From positions 310,001 to 374,000 of the forward strand of contig NZ_QFFG01000003.1 in the NCBI RefSeq assembly GCF_003129485.1: a stretch of 64,000 nucleotides of DNA, written 5' to 3'. The position numbers were made by a program, and so were the translations under genes. The notes beneath the pieces were generated by a model. That model worked only from the letters and a program-made list of their open reading frames with translations. It was not told the DNA's origin and did not search any database. Of the stretch, positions 21,067-29,764 are shown piece after piece; within the stretch, counting starts at the first letter, position 1; every line of letters starts with the position of its first letter. This DNA comes from Polaribacter aquimarinus (GTDB taxonomy: Bacteria > Bacteroidota > Bacteroidia > Flavobacteriales > Flavobacteriaceae).

Positions 21067-21245
21067 ATGTATGATAATAAACAATCAACACATTTGTATT
21101 AAGTATTTCTTTAGGGACTTCTTTTGGAACGGCATTCGGCACAATGTTTAATAATATTACTATAGGTGTTGTATACGGAGCTTCAATTGGAACTGTTATA
21201 GGTATCCTAATTAGTTTTGTCTCTTATAAAAAAAATAAAAAATGA
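21067..21245 (+). pseudogene. frameshifted small glycine-zipper membrane protein
   Basis: The ATG at 21067 begins MYDNKQSTHLY and stops after 11 codons. The frame two bases later continues without a break into FVLSISLGTSFGTAFG and a second hydrophobic stretch, ending in KKNKK and a TGA at 21243. The region ACACATTT at the junction reads as an extra CA dinucleotide: removing it joins both parts into a 58-residue protein with repeated G-x-S/T-x-G-x-A/F-G zippers. Such small proteins occur next to SPFH genes in related organisms (recalled, unverified). Internal ATG 21144 could still make a 33-residue fragment. It may be a sequencing error. The stop overlaps the next start (ATGA). Confidence 0.65.
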
Positions 21246-21700
21246 AGAAATTTGTTTTGGTTGATGGCTATGTTTCTATGGATAATAATAAACTCTTCCT
21301 AGATCTAAAAAGCTATAAGTCAGACCTAAAAAGAAGGGGTGGTTATTTAGGTGTTTTTTTAGTTCTTATTGGAATTAGTGCATTTGGAAATCTAAAAAGA
21401 GAAAAATATTTTGAAACAATATTTCACTATTTAGATTTTGGTTTTCGAATTATTGGAATGATAGCAATTGTGCTTATAATTTACAATTTGTTTTTCTTAA
21501 AAAAATCGAAAAAGAATTTAATTATAAATGAAATAATTAAAATTAATTTAGATAAAGAAGAATTTGAAACAGAATTAACTCTAGTTTTCTCTGACAAAAG
21601 AGAGCAAGATTTGAGTTTTAGAAATTTAGAAAATCAAATAGAACCATTTTTGGATGATTTAAAAAAAAGAAACTCTAGGATAATAGTTAAAAACATTTAA
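21242..21700 (+). CDS. small membrane protein of unknown function (paralogue A)
   Basis: 152 residues, not recognised. Residues about 1-30 are polar, then two membrane helices (about 36-52 and 70-95) and a soluble, charged C-terminal domain ending DLKKRNSRIIVKNI. The C-terminal end closely resembles that of the next protein (DIKKRNSRIEIKYL), so the two are paralogues in tandem. A membrane-anchored PH-like fold is possible but unproven. The start overlaps the preceding stop, and the stop overlaps the next start at 21700, so translation is coupled. Confidence 0.7.
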   Translation: MKKFVLVDGYVSMDNNKLFLDLKSYKSDLKRRGGYLGVFLVLIGISAFGNLKREKYFETIFHYLDFGFRIIGMIAIVLIIYNLFFLKKSKKNLIINEIIKINLDKEEFETELTLVFSDKREQDLSFRNLENQIEPFLDDLKKRNSRIIVKNI

Positions 21701-22188
21701 TGTCACTAGCAAGTCAAACATATCAAGTTATAGATGGTAATTTAGAAATTAACAATTCTGAAATTAAAATTAATTATAGAAAATGGAAATATGTTATCAT
21801 TTTATTTAAATTTTTTATGAGTCTTCTGTTTATTTCTACTTTTATAAAAAAAGTAGAAAACTATGAGAATATTATTGGAGTTTATGAAAATATAAAGTTG
21901 TGGTTTTTTGGAATAGTAGCTGTTCTTATAATTTATGATTTTTTTCGTTCACTTTTTAAAAAAGTTTGGGTAAATAAAATAGACGTAAACGATTTAATTA
22001 AAATTGAAGTTTATGATGAAAATGAAGAAGATGAAAATATTGATGAAGACAGTAAGATAGAAATTACACTATTCAAAAATAATGGTAGAAAGAAAGTAAT
22101 CGAATTACAGAAAGAGAAAAATCAAATAGAATACTTTTTAAAAGATATTAAAAAAAGAAATTCAAGAATAGAAATAAAATATTTATAA
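21700..22188 (+). CDS. small membrane protein of unknown function (paralogue B)
   Basis: 162 residues, not recognised. Same layout as the preceding protein: short N-terminal soluble part, two hydrophobic helices (about 28-45 and 68-85), then an acidic segment (ENEEDENIDEDSKIEI) and the shared tail with KKRNSRI. The start codon ATG overlaps the preceding TAA by one base (TAATG). Part of the SPFH cluster. Confidence 0.7.
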   Translation: MSLASQTYQVIDGNLEINNSEIKINYRKWKYVIILFKFFMSLLFISTFIKKVENYENIIGVYENIKLWFFGIVAVLIIYDFFRSLFKKVWVNKIDVNDLIKIEVYDENEEDENIDEDSKIEITLFKNNGRKKVIELQKEKNQIEYFLKDIKKRNSRIEIKYL

Positions 22189-22189
22189 G

Positions 22190-22348
22190 ATGAAAGAATA
22201 TAAAGTTATAAAGTTAAAATTAGGTTTTAGAAATAGATTACAAAATCTTGAAGATATCCTAAATCAGCATGCAAGAGAAGGTTGGCAGGTTTTAGATTTG
22301 CCTCAAGGTTGGATGGCAGTTGTTTTAGAAAGAGATAAAAACAGATAA
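22190..22348 (+). CDS. DUF4177-like 52-residue protein
   Basis: A 52-residue open frame with start ATG 22190, one base after the preceding stop, and stop TAA 22346-22348, one base before the next gene. It reads MKEYKVIKLKLGF...LEDILNQHAREGWQVLDL. The Y-K-V...L-x-x-x-L-N-x-x-x-x-x-G-W-x-V pattern is the DUF4177 fold, a small beta-alpha-beta domain of unknown function. Tight packing between its neighbours supports it as a real gene. Confidence 0.75.
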   Translation: MKEYKVIKLKLGFRNRLQNLEDILNQHAREGWQVLDLPQGWMAVVLERDKNR

Positions 22349-22349
22349 A

Positions 22350-22841
22350 ATGAAAGTTTTAAAAGAAGAACAACGCTTTACACAACCCTGGTTGTTCTTA
22401 ATTTTAGGGATTAGTATTATGGTACCTATCGGAATTATTCTTAAGGAATTTTATAAAGAAAACTCTAATGTTTCTCTAAATGAAGTAATCTTTATAATAA
22501 TGTTAATTCTCATATGTACTATTCCTATTTTCTTTTTCAAACTAAAAACAAGAATTGATGAAAATGGCATCCATTATCAGTTTTTTCCTTTTCACTTTTC
22601 TTTTAAGACTATTTCTTGGAAAGAAATTAAAAATGCTCATGTTAGAAATTATGACCCTATCGGTGAATATGGTGGTTGGGGATTAAAAGGTGGCTTTCCA
22701 TTCAATAAAAAAAAAGGAAAAGCTATTAATGTAAAAGGAGACATTGGAATTCAATTAGAATTGCAGAACAATAAAAAAATTTTAATTGGTACTCAAAAAG
22801 AAATAGAAGCTAAACAAGTTTTAAAAACGTATTTAAATTAA
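22350..22841 (+). CDS. two-helix membrane protein with PH-like tail
   Basis: 163 residues. It begins MKVLKEEQRFTQPWLF, followed by two membrane helices (about 14-34 and 45-65) and a soluble beta-rich domain (TRIDENGIHYQFFPFHFSFKTISWKEIKNA). The EEQRFxQPW start recalls DUF6141, and the tail resembles bacterial PH-like domains. Function is unknown. It starts one base after the DUF4177 gene stop and ends 6 bp before the hydrolase gene. Confidence 0.7.
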   Translation: MKVLKEEQRFTQPWLFLILGISIMVPIGIILKEFYKENSNVSLNEVIFIIMLILICTIPIFFFKLKTRIDENGIHYQFFPFHFSFKTISWKEIKNAHVRNYDPIGEYGGWGLKGGFPFNKKKGKAINVKGDIGIQLELQNNKKILIGTQKEIEAKQVLKTYLN

Positions 22842-22847
22842 TTCACT

Positions 22848-23771
22848 ATGATTAGAGTGATTTTATACTTGGTTTTATATGTCATAGGAATATCTGTTAC
22901 CATTGCTCAGGTAAAATCTGAAGGTATTCTGTTAAATAATAATGACGTAGAACTTCCTGGAACCCTCACTTATACTCAAACCAATTTACCACTAATTATT
23001 TGGGTTCACGGTTCTGGAAACATAGACCGCAATGGGAATCAAACCCCAATGATTAAAGCCAACTATATTAAACAATTTAGAGACAGTATTAACAAACACA
23101 ATATTGCTTTTTACAGTTATGATAAAAGAACAGCAACCAAAAAAAATATTCCTATTCTTAAAAATGGGGTTCATATTAACGATTATGTAACTGATGTAAA
23201 AAAAGCAATATATCACTTTAAAAATGATAAGCGTTTTAGTAAAATTATTCTTGTTGGCCATAGTCAAGGTTCTTTAGTTGCAATGTTGGCATCAGAGAAA
23301 GTTGATAAATTAATTTCTATTGCTGGTCCTGGAATGAGTGCAGACAAAACAATTATCAAACAAATTCAAGAAAAAGCACCTTTTTTAGATTCTATTACCA
23401 TAGCTCATTTTAAAGAATTGGCTACTACTGGAAAAATTGAAAACGTAAACCCAATGCTTATTTCTATCTTTAGAAAAGAAAATCAATCTTTTTTAAGTTC
23501 TTGGATAGAATACAGTCCAGAAAAAGAAATTCAAAAAGTAAAAGTTCCTATTTTAATTGTAAATGGTGATAGAGACTTGCAAGTAAAAGAAACAGATGCA
23601 AGAGATTTACACAAGGCAAATCCGAATGCAGAAATTAAGATTATTAAAAACATGAATCATGTTTTAAAGGAAGTAAATTCTAACATTGAAAACCAAACTT
23701 CATATTTAAAACCAGATTATCCGTTATCATCAGAATTAATTAAAACAATAGTAAAATTTATTAAAAAATAG
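22848..23771 (+). CDS. secreted alpha/beta hydrolase
   Basis: 307 residues with a signal peptide (about 1-20). The alpha/beta-hydrolase fold is shown by the oxyanion strand LIIWVHGSGNIDRNG, the nucleophile elbow GHSQGS with the catalytic serine, an acidic residue in VNGDRDLQV, and a C-terminal histidine in KNMNHVL. It is closest to the BAAT/dienelactone-hydrolase-like prolyl-esterase group; the substrate is unknown. Its place inside the SPFH cluster, 6 bp after its neighbour, argues for a shared transcript. Confidence 0.85.
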   Translation: MIRVILYLVLYVIGISVTIAQVKSEGILLNNNDVELPGTLTYTQTNLPLIIWVHGSGNIDRNGNQTPMIKANYIKQFRDSINKHNIAFYSYDKRTATKKNIPILKNGVHINDYVTDVKKAIYHFKNDKRFSKIILVGHSQGSLVAMLASEKVDKLISIAGPGMSADKTIIKQIQEKAPFLDSITIAHFKELATTGKIENVNPMLISIFRKENQSFLSSWIEYSPEKEIQKVKVPILIVNGDRDLQVKETDARDLHKANPNAEIKIIKNMNHVLKEVNSNIENQTSYLKPDYPLSSELIKTIVKFIKK

Positions 23772-23774
23772 TAC

Positions 23775-23939
23775 ATGGCAAAGAAAAAGGCATTTGCATT
23801 GCGCATGAATGAAGATATGATGAAAGCTATTGAAAAATGGGCTTCGGACGAATTCCGCTCTACAAACGGACAAATCGAATGGATGCTAATGCAAAGTTTA
23901 AAAGATGCCAAAAGAGAACCTAAAAAAAAGGAAGAATAA
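23775..23939 (+). CDS. Arc-like ribbon-helix-helix DNA-binding protein
   Basis: 54 residues, start ATG 23775, 3 bp after the hydrolase stop, and stop TAA 23937-23939. It reads MAKKKAFALRMNEDMMKAIEKWASDEFRSTNGQIEWML: a short beta-strand with R/M pattern (FALRMN) then two helices, as in Arc/MetJ RHH proteins, followed by a Lys-rich tail. It could act as a dimeric regulator of the SPFH cluster or of another target (inference). Co-occurrence with SPFH genes is common in Flavobacteria. Confidence 0.8.
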   Translation: MAKKKAFALRMNEDMMKAIEKWASDEFRSTNGQIEWMLMQSLKDAKREPKKKEE

Positions 23940-23973
23940 ATTAGTTGGCAGTTACAGTTTTCTTTAAAAAGAA

Positions 23974-24000
23974 TCTCGTTATCATTAAATAATAACGAGA
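23974..24000. terminator. terminator between the SPFH cluster and the T9SS protein
   Basis: Arms TCTCGTTAT (23974-23982) and ATAACGAGA (23992-24000) with a 9-base loop. The minus strand continues into a TTCTTTTT tract, so it serves the minus-strand gene at 24027 and probably the SPFH cluster too. Confidence 0.8.
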
Positions 24001-24026
24001 CTCAAAAAATCAAATTTACTTTTCTT

Positions 24027-25274
24027 TTACTTTTTCACTATTCTTTTTACAATAGTTCCTTTATCCGATTTTATCACACAGAAATAGACTCCTGTTGATA
24101 AATTTGAAACCTTAATACTATTCTCTTTAAAACTTCCTGTTTTTACTTCAACTCCAACTGAATTGAACAATTTATAAGATTCTAATTGATGAGAAGTGGT
24201 CACAGAAATAACATCTTGAACTGGATTTGGATAAACCCCAAAGTCTTTTACCAAAGCTTGGTTAACTCCTAAAGCGTTATCAATTTTAAATGCAACTACA
24301 TCATGCAATCCCCAAATACCAGCTTCGTTTTTTGCTCTTACAAATAATAGGTGTTCTCCTTCTGTTAGGTTTCCTGTATTAATGTCTGTTTCAAAATTAC
24401 CCTCACTATTCGTTGCTAACGTAATTGCTGTACCTGTACCATAATCTTTAAACTCATTAAAATAATATTCAGCAGCAATTATTGGAGATTCTTCTGGTTG
24501 CATAAAAGCAGCTCCAGATTTATAAAACATTGATCTCTCAAACGTACTCCATTCTTTATTTCCATTTTGCGCTCTAAAATATATGATATGAAAACCTTCT
24601 TCTAAACTACTTACATCTACTGTAAAAGCTTGACTAATTTCTTTACCAGAGGCATCTAAAGGAATATTTTCTCCTTTTCCATAACCAGGATCTGTATCAA
24701 AAAAATATTCTGCTCTCACAATTGACGATTCTGAATAGGTAATTTCTTGTTTGGTAGAAATATAAAACAATCTTCTACTAAAATTACTCCATTGATTATT
24801 TACACTTTTTACTCTTACATAAATAATATGCATCCCTTTTGCTAAGCTACTTACATCTACAGAAAAAGTAGATTCTAGTTCATTCGTTTCGGTTATAGCA
24901 ATTGCTTCTCCTTTTCCATAACCAGGATCAGCATCTATAAAATACTCTGCAGATTTTATATTTTTTATAGAAACATCACCTGTAAATGCAATATTTGAAT
25001 CAATCTTATAAAATAAATTTCTATCAAAAGTACTCCAAACATTATTCTGTTTTACTCGAACATAAATGGTATGAAAACCAGATTGTAAATTTTGAACGGG
25101 AGTTTCAATGGTTTTAGTAAACTCGCCATTTGTTTCTGTAACTGTAAAACTAGTTCCATTTCCATAACCTGGGTCGTTGTTAAAAAAATACTCGCCTGTT
25201 TTTATTTGTTGTCCATAAAAAAGAGTAGACAGCAACACAAACCCAAAGAGTATTTTATATTTTAAAAACCTCAT
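24027..25274 (-). CDS. secreted repeat protein with T9SS type A sorting tail
   Basis: 415 residues. A signal peptide is followed by four repeats of about 80 residues, each beginning AEYFFDTDPGYGKG-like and ending in an aromatic W-S-x-F-x-R-x-L/M-F-Y segment. The fourth repeat is the most diverged (AEYYFNEFKDYGTG). The last 75 residues (YPNPVQDVISV ... VYFCVIKSDKGTIVKR) are a canonical type IX secretion C-terminal domain, so the protein is exported through the outer membrane and surface-attached or released. Ligand or function is unknown. It is 2 bp downstream of the beta-helix gene. Confidence 0.9.
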   Translation of the reverse strand: MRFLKYKILFGFVLLSTLFYGQQIKTGEYFFNNDPGYGNGTSFTVTETNGEFTKTIETPVQNLQSGFHTIYVRVKQNNVWSTFDRNLFYKIDSNIAFTGDVSIKNIKSAEYFIDADPGYGKGEAIAITETNELESTFSVDVSSLAKGMHIIYVRVKSVNNQWSNFSRRLFYISTKQEITYSESSIVRAEYFFDTDPGYGKGENIPLDASGKEISQAFTVDVSSLEEGFHIIYFRAQNGNKEWSTFERSMFYKSGAAFMQPEESPIIAAEYYFNEFKDYGTGTAITLATNSEGNFETDINTGNLTEGEHLLFVRAKNEAGIWGLHDVVAFKIDNALGVNQALVKDFGVYPNPVQDVISVTTSHQLESYKLFNSVGVEVKTGSFKENSIKVSNLSTGVYFCVIKSDKGTIVKRIVKK

Positions 25275-25276
25275 AA

Positions 25277-26287
25277 TTAGTTAGATTTACCAGTAAATGT
25301 AACTTTTATGGTGCCATTTTCTGGTACTTGTCCAGTAGAAGAAACTATTTGTATAGTTGGTATACCAAAAGGATGCAAAGTTGTTCTATAATTATACCCA
25401 TTACCCATAATACCAATATCTTGATTGTTTAAACCTGCACCAATGGCTGGAGAACCTGTCATTAATGTAAAATCATTTGTAATATCTTCAAAATTATCAC
25501 TATTAAATTTAGTAAATTGTGGGTTGGTATTTTCTAAAATATCTGAAATAGAATAATTGACAGAGTTTGCTTCATCAATCTCAAAAGTAGCACCACCATA
25601 GTTAAACAATAAACAATTTGTTAAATTTACATCATTTAATCTTAACTTTATTAGATTTGTAGACCTTACTAAAAATATACAATTCTGCACCAAGGCTTTT
25701 TTACCATTAGCCTTATCTACATTAGTTAAAAAACTAGTGCTTATAAAAATATTATTTGTAATAATTGTTGAGTTTACCTCTACAACAGAACCAATACCAC
25801 CCGTTATAAAGTTGTTAGTAATGAGCGTTTTTCGTGGGTTGTTAATATTTCTAATATAATTACCTCTAATGGTAGCAATTCTATTGGTGGTTGTTGGGTT
25901 TCCAAAGTTGATTGAATTTATTAAATTATTTTCTATTAATAAATTAGTTGCAAAGGTTGTACTAATTCTATTAATACTCAACCCTTTAATAATTGTACCA
26001 GAACCAGAGAGTTTAATTTCTATAGTACCAATTGTTGCAGGGTTTGTTCTAGGTGTTCTCCCTAATAATACAATTTTTTTATCAATTTCTACATTTCCAT
26101 AGTTAATAGTAGAAGAATGTACATAAATGGTATCCCCTGTATTTGCAGCATTTATTGCGGTTTGTAAATTTTTAAACATTGGGTTGGTGTCTTCTTTGTT
26201 ATCGACAGAAATTTGTGCATTCAATAAATAAGAACAACTTACAAAAACTGTTAAAATTAGGTTTTTAAAAAGTCTAGTTTTTTTCAT
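25277..26287 (-). CDS. secreted right-handed beta-helix protein
   Basis: 336 residues. A signal peptide (about 1-24) is followed by TDNPxFxNLQTAINAANTGDTIYV-like sequence, the usual entry to a pectate-lyase-type beta-helix, and by N-rich rungs (TNRIATIRGNYIRN). Such helices bind or degrade polysaccharides. There is no visible catalytic set and no T9SS tail, and the C-terminus is short (GTIKVTFTGKSN). It is probably co-transcribed with and presented together with the repeat protein at 24027 (inference). Confidence 0.78.
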   Translation of the reverse strand: MKKTRLFKNLILTVFVSCSYLLNAQISVDNKEDTNPMFKNLQTAINAANTGDTIYVHSSTINYGNVEIDKKIVLLGRTPRTNPATIGTIEIKLSGSGTIIKGLSINRISTTFATNLLIENNLINSINFGNPTTTNRIATIRGNYIRNINNPRKTLITNNFITGGIGSVVEVNSTIITNNIFISTSFLTNVDKANGKKALVQNCIFLVRSTNLIKLRLNDVNLTNCLLFNYGGATFEIDEANSVNYSISDILENTNPQFTKFNSDNFEDITNDFTLMTGSPAIGAGLNNQDIGIMGNGYNYRTTLHPFGIPTIQIVSSTGQVPENGTIKVTFTGKSN

Positions 26288-26531
26288 AGTAAGTTTTATT
26301 TTAAATTTAATTAGACAAACCTATACTGAAAAGTAACATTATAAAATACCTACAAATAGGTATTTTAATAAAACACAATCATTAAATAAAGCATATGATA
26401 AACTATATTTTTTTTAATAAAAGTATTTAACCTTTTTAAATTTGAAATTGTTAAATAAGTATTCTACTTTTATTTAGCGTTTTCTATTTTGTATCTTGTT
26501 CCCACTAATTCAAATCAACAAACTATACAAA

Positions 26532-29500
26532 ATGAAAAAATTATTTACACTACTTTTTTTATGCACTACTAGTTTACTCTTTTCACAAGAGTTTTCTATG
26601 GATATCCTAAAAAACATGAAACCACGAAATATTGGTCCTGGAGGAATGTCTGGACGTGTAACTTCTATTGATGTTGTCGAATCTAATCCCGATATAATTT
26701 ATGCTGGAACAGCTTCTGGCGGAATTTGGAAATCTACTTCTGGAGGTATAAAATGGGAACCAATTTTCGAAAAAGAATTAACAGCTTCTATTGGTGCAAT
26801 TGCAATTCAGCAATCGAACCCTAGTGTAATTTGGGCAGGAACAGGTGAAGGAAACCCAAGAAATAGTTTAAATGGCGGTTTTGGAATTTACAAATCTTTA
26901 GACGCAGGAAAAACCTGGAAAGCTATGGGTTTAGAAAAAACACGTCATATCCATCGTATAATTATAGACCCAACGAATCCAGAAGTAGTTTACGCTGGTG
27001 CAATTGGCTCACCTTGGGGAGAACACAAAGAGCGTGGTGTTTACAAAACTACAGACGGAGGTAAAACTTGGAAACAAATTCTCTTTACCAATATAAAATC
27101 AGGAACTGGAGATTTAATAATGGACCCCAAAAATCCTAATAAATTAATCGCTGCAATGTGGGAACACAAACGTGACCCTTGGTTTTTTAAGTCTGGTGGA
27201 GAAGGCTCTGGTTTATACATTACTCATGATGGTGGAGAAAACTGGAAAAAAATTACTGAAAAAGAAGGTTTCCCAAAAGGGGATTTAGGAAGAATTGGGG
27301 TGGCAATTGCGCCTAGTAATCCTGATGTTATTTATGCTTTGGTAGAAGCTAAAAAAAATGCTTTATACAAAAGTGAAGATGGTGGTTTTAAATGGAAAAA
27401 AATAAACGATAAGCCTGGTATTGGAAATCGACCTTTTTACTACTCAGAAATATATGTAGATCCTCAAAATGAAAACAGATTATATACCGTTTTTACTTAT
27501 GTAAATGTTTCTCAAGATGGTGGAAAATCTTTTAAACAATTGATGCCTGCTTATGGAGTTGACAATGGTGTGCATCCAGATCATCACGCTTGGTGGATTC
27601 ATCCAAAGAATGGAAAATTTATGATTGATGGTAATGATGGCGGATTAAATATCACCAAAGATGGTGGAAAATCTTGGCGATTTATAGGTAACATTCCTGT
27701 AGCTCAATTTTACCATATTAATGTAGATAACGAATTTCCATATAATGTTTATGGCGGAATGCAAGACAATGGTTCTTGGAGAGGTCCTGCTTATGTTTGG
27801 AAAGCGCAAGGAATTCGTAATTCGTATTGGCAAGAAATTAGTTTTGGTGATGGTTTTGATGTTGTACCCGATAAAGACAACTCTAGATATGGGTGGTCTA
27901 TGAGCCAACAAGGTTATGTATCAAGATACGATTATTTAACAGGCAATAACTATGGAGTTCGTCCAACGCACAAAGATCCAAAAGTTAAATTACGTTTTAA
28001 TTGGAATGCAGCTATAAACATTGATCCTTTTGATAATTCTACACTATATTTCGGAAGTCAGTTTGTACATAAATCTACTGACAAAGGTTTAACTTGGTCT
28101 GTAATCTCTCCTGATTTATCAACAAATAATCCAGAAAAATTAAAACAATCTGAAAGCGGTGGTCTAACTATGGATGCTACAGGAGCAGAAAATCATTGTA
28201 CCGTTTTGGTGATTGAACCAACTGTATTAGAAAAAGATGTATTGTGGGCAGCTACTGATGATGGGCAAGTTCACATTACAAAAAATGGTGGAGATTCTTG
28301 GACAAACGTGGCTAAAAACATTAAAGATTTACCAAAAAATTCTTGGATAACGCAAATTAAAGCTTCTAACAAAAATAAAGGTGAAGCTCTATTAGTAGCA
28401 AATGATTACAGACGTTTTAACTATACTCCCTATGCATACAGAACTAAAGATTACGGAAAAACTTGGACAAGAATTGTAAATGAAAATGACGTACTAAGTT
28501 ATACATTATGCATTATCGAAGATCCTAAAAATGCAAACCTATTGTTCTTGGGTACAGATGATGGTTTGTATGTTTCTGTAAATGCTGGGGAAAAATGGAT
28601 AAAATGGACAGAAGGTTTTCCTACTGTTCCTGTTAAAGATTTAGTAATTCATCCAAGAGAACACGATTTAATTATTGGAACTTTTGGACGTGCAGCTTGG
28701 GTTTTAGATGACATTAGACCTTTAAGGGCTTTGGCTAAAGGAAATATAATTTCTAAAAAATTAGAATTATTCTCACCTCCTACTGCTTATCAAACTGCAT
28801 ATCAACAACCTACGGGAAGCCGATTTGGAGCAGATGCAATGTATCAAGGAGAAAACAGAAAACGTGGTGCTACTATTTCTTATTATATAAATAGACCTAA
28901 AGAAAAGAAAGAAGAGGCTTCAAAAAAGAAAAAAACTAAAAAAAGAAGTAAGAAAGACAAAAATGTTATTTCAAACGATGTTAAGAAAACTAATAAAGTT
29001 AAATATGATTCTATTAAACTAGAAATTTTTGATGGCACTCGTCAAATAAGAACCTTAAAAATGAAAGCTCCAAAAGATAATGGAATCCATAAAACTACTT
29101 GGTATTTAAGAGAAAAAGGTGTTGCAAGAGCTTCTAGAACCATTAGAAAATCGAAAAGAGAACCAAGTGGTGTTTCTGTAAAACCTGGAACTTATAAACT
29201 TAAAATGACTTTTGGAGATGTTGTTTCTGAACAAAACATTAAAGTAGTATTCGATCCTAGACTTAAAATTTCAAATGTAGCTATCAACCAAAAATACAAC
29301 GCAAGTAAAGAGCTAGAAAAATATCAAGCAAAAATTGCAGCTATTGTAAAACAGTTAGTAGAAAGTAAAAATACTGTAGCTACCATTAAATTAAAACTTA
29401 ATAAAGAGGATAAAAAGAAATATAAGGAACAGATTAAAAAATCTACTGAAATATCAAAAAAAATAGAGGACTTAATTGCATTATATTTAGGAAAAATTGA

Positions 29501-29759
29501 CAAGAGGCAAGGAATAACTAGAAATCCAGAAATTACCGTAAATCAACGTTTCTTTTTAGCAAGCAGATATATTCGCTCTCGTTTTGGAGAACAAACCTCA
29601 ACTGAAACTGTATTAATGAATCAATTTAAAGAGCAGTTTACCACAGCTGTTACTATGACAAACACTTTTTTCAACAACGATTGGAATACCTACAAATCGT
29701 CTGTAGAAAACATTAAAATATCACCTTTTAAAGAAACTAAAATATACTCTGCTAACTAA
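26532..29759 (+). CDS. VPS10/sortilin-like BNR-repeat protein
   Basis: 1075 residues from the ATG at 26532; the frame is open from 26496, but only the later ATG gives a proper signal peptide (MKKLFTLLFLCTTSLLFSQ). About 25-720 is a beta-propeller of BNR/Asp-box repeats (examples: SLDAGKTWKAM, TTDGGKTWKQI, SEDGGFKWKKI). A lysine-rich basic linker (about 795-835) and a charged helical C-terminal part follow. Members are annotated as glycosyl hydrolase (BNR) or sortilin-like; no enzymatic activity can be assigned. It lies 5 bp upstream of the S9 peptidase gene. Confidence 0.85.
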   Translation: MKKLFTLLFLCTTSLLFSQEFSMDILKNMKPRNIGPGGMSGRVTSIDVVESNPDIIYAGTASGGIWKSTSGGIKWEPIFEKELTASIGAIAIQQSNPSVIWAGTGEGNPRNSLNGGFGIYKSLDAGKTWKAMGLEKTRHIHRIIIDPTNPEVVYAGAIGSPWGEHKERGVYKTTDGGKTWKQILFTNIKSGTGDLIMDPKNPNKLIAAMWEHKRDPWFFKSGGEGSGLYITHDGGENWKKITEKEGFPKGDLGRIGVAIAPSNPDVIYALVEAKKNALYKSEDGGFKWKKINDKPGIGNRPFYYSEIYVDPQNENRLYTVFTYVNVSQDGGKSFKQLMPAYGVDNGVHPDHHAWWIHPKNGKFMIDGNDGGLNITKDGGKSWRFIGNIPVAQFYHINVDNEFPYNVYGGMQDNGSWRGPAYVWKAQGIRNSYWQEISFGDGFDVVPDKDNSRYGWSMSQQGYVSRYDYLTGNNYGVRPTHKDPKVKLRFNWNAAINIDPFDNSTLYFGSQFVHKSTDKGLTWSVISPDLSTNNPEKLKQSESGGLTMDATGAENHCTVLVIEPTVLEKDVLWAATDDGQVHITKNGGDSWTNVAKNIKDLPKNSWITQIKASNKNKGEALLVANDYRRFNYTPYAYRTKDYGKTWTRIVNENDVLSYTLCIIEDPKNANLLFLGTDDGLYVSVNAGEKWIKWTEGFPTVPVKDLVIHPREHDLIIGTFGRAAWVLDDIRPLRALAKGNIISKKLELFSPPTAYQTAYQQPTGSRFGADAMYQGENRKRGATISYYINRPKEKKEEASKKKKTKKRSKKDKNVISNDVKKTNKVKYDSIKLEIFDGTRQIRTLKMKAPKDNGIHKTTWYLREKGVARASRTIRKSKREPSGVSVKPGTYKLKMTFGDVVSEQNIKVVFDPRLKISNVAINQKYNASKELEKYQAKIAAIVKQLVESKNTVATIKLKLNKEDKKKYKEQIKKSTEISKKIEDLIALYLGKIDKRQGITRNPEITVNQRFFLASRYIRSRFGEQTSTETVLMNQFKEQFTTAVTMTNTFFNNDWNTYKSSVENIKISPFKETKIYSAN

Positions 29760-29764
29760 ATATT

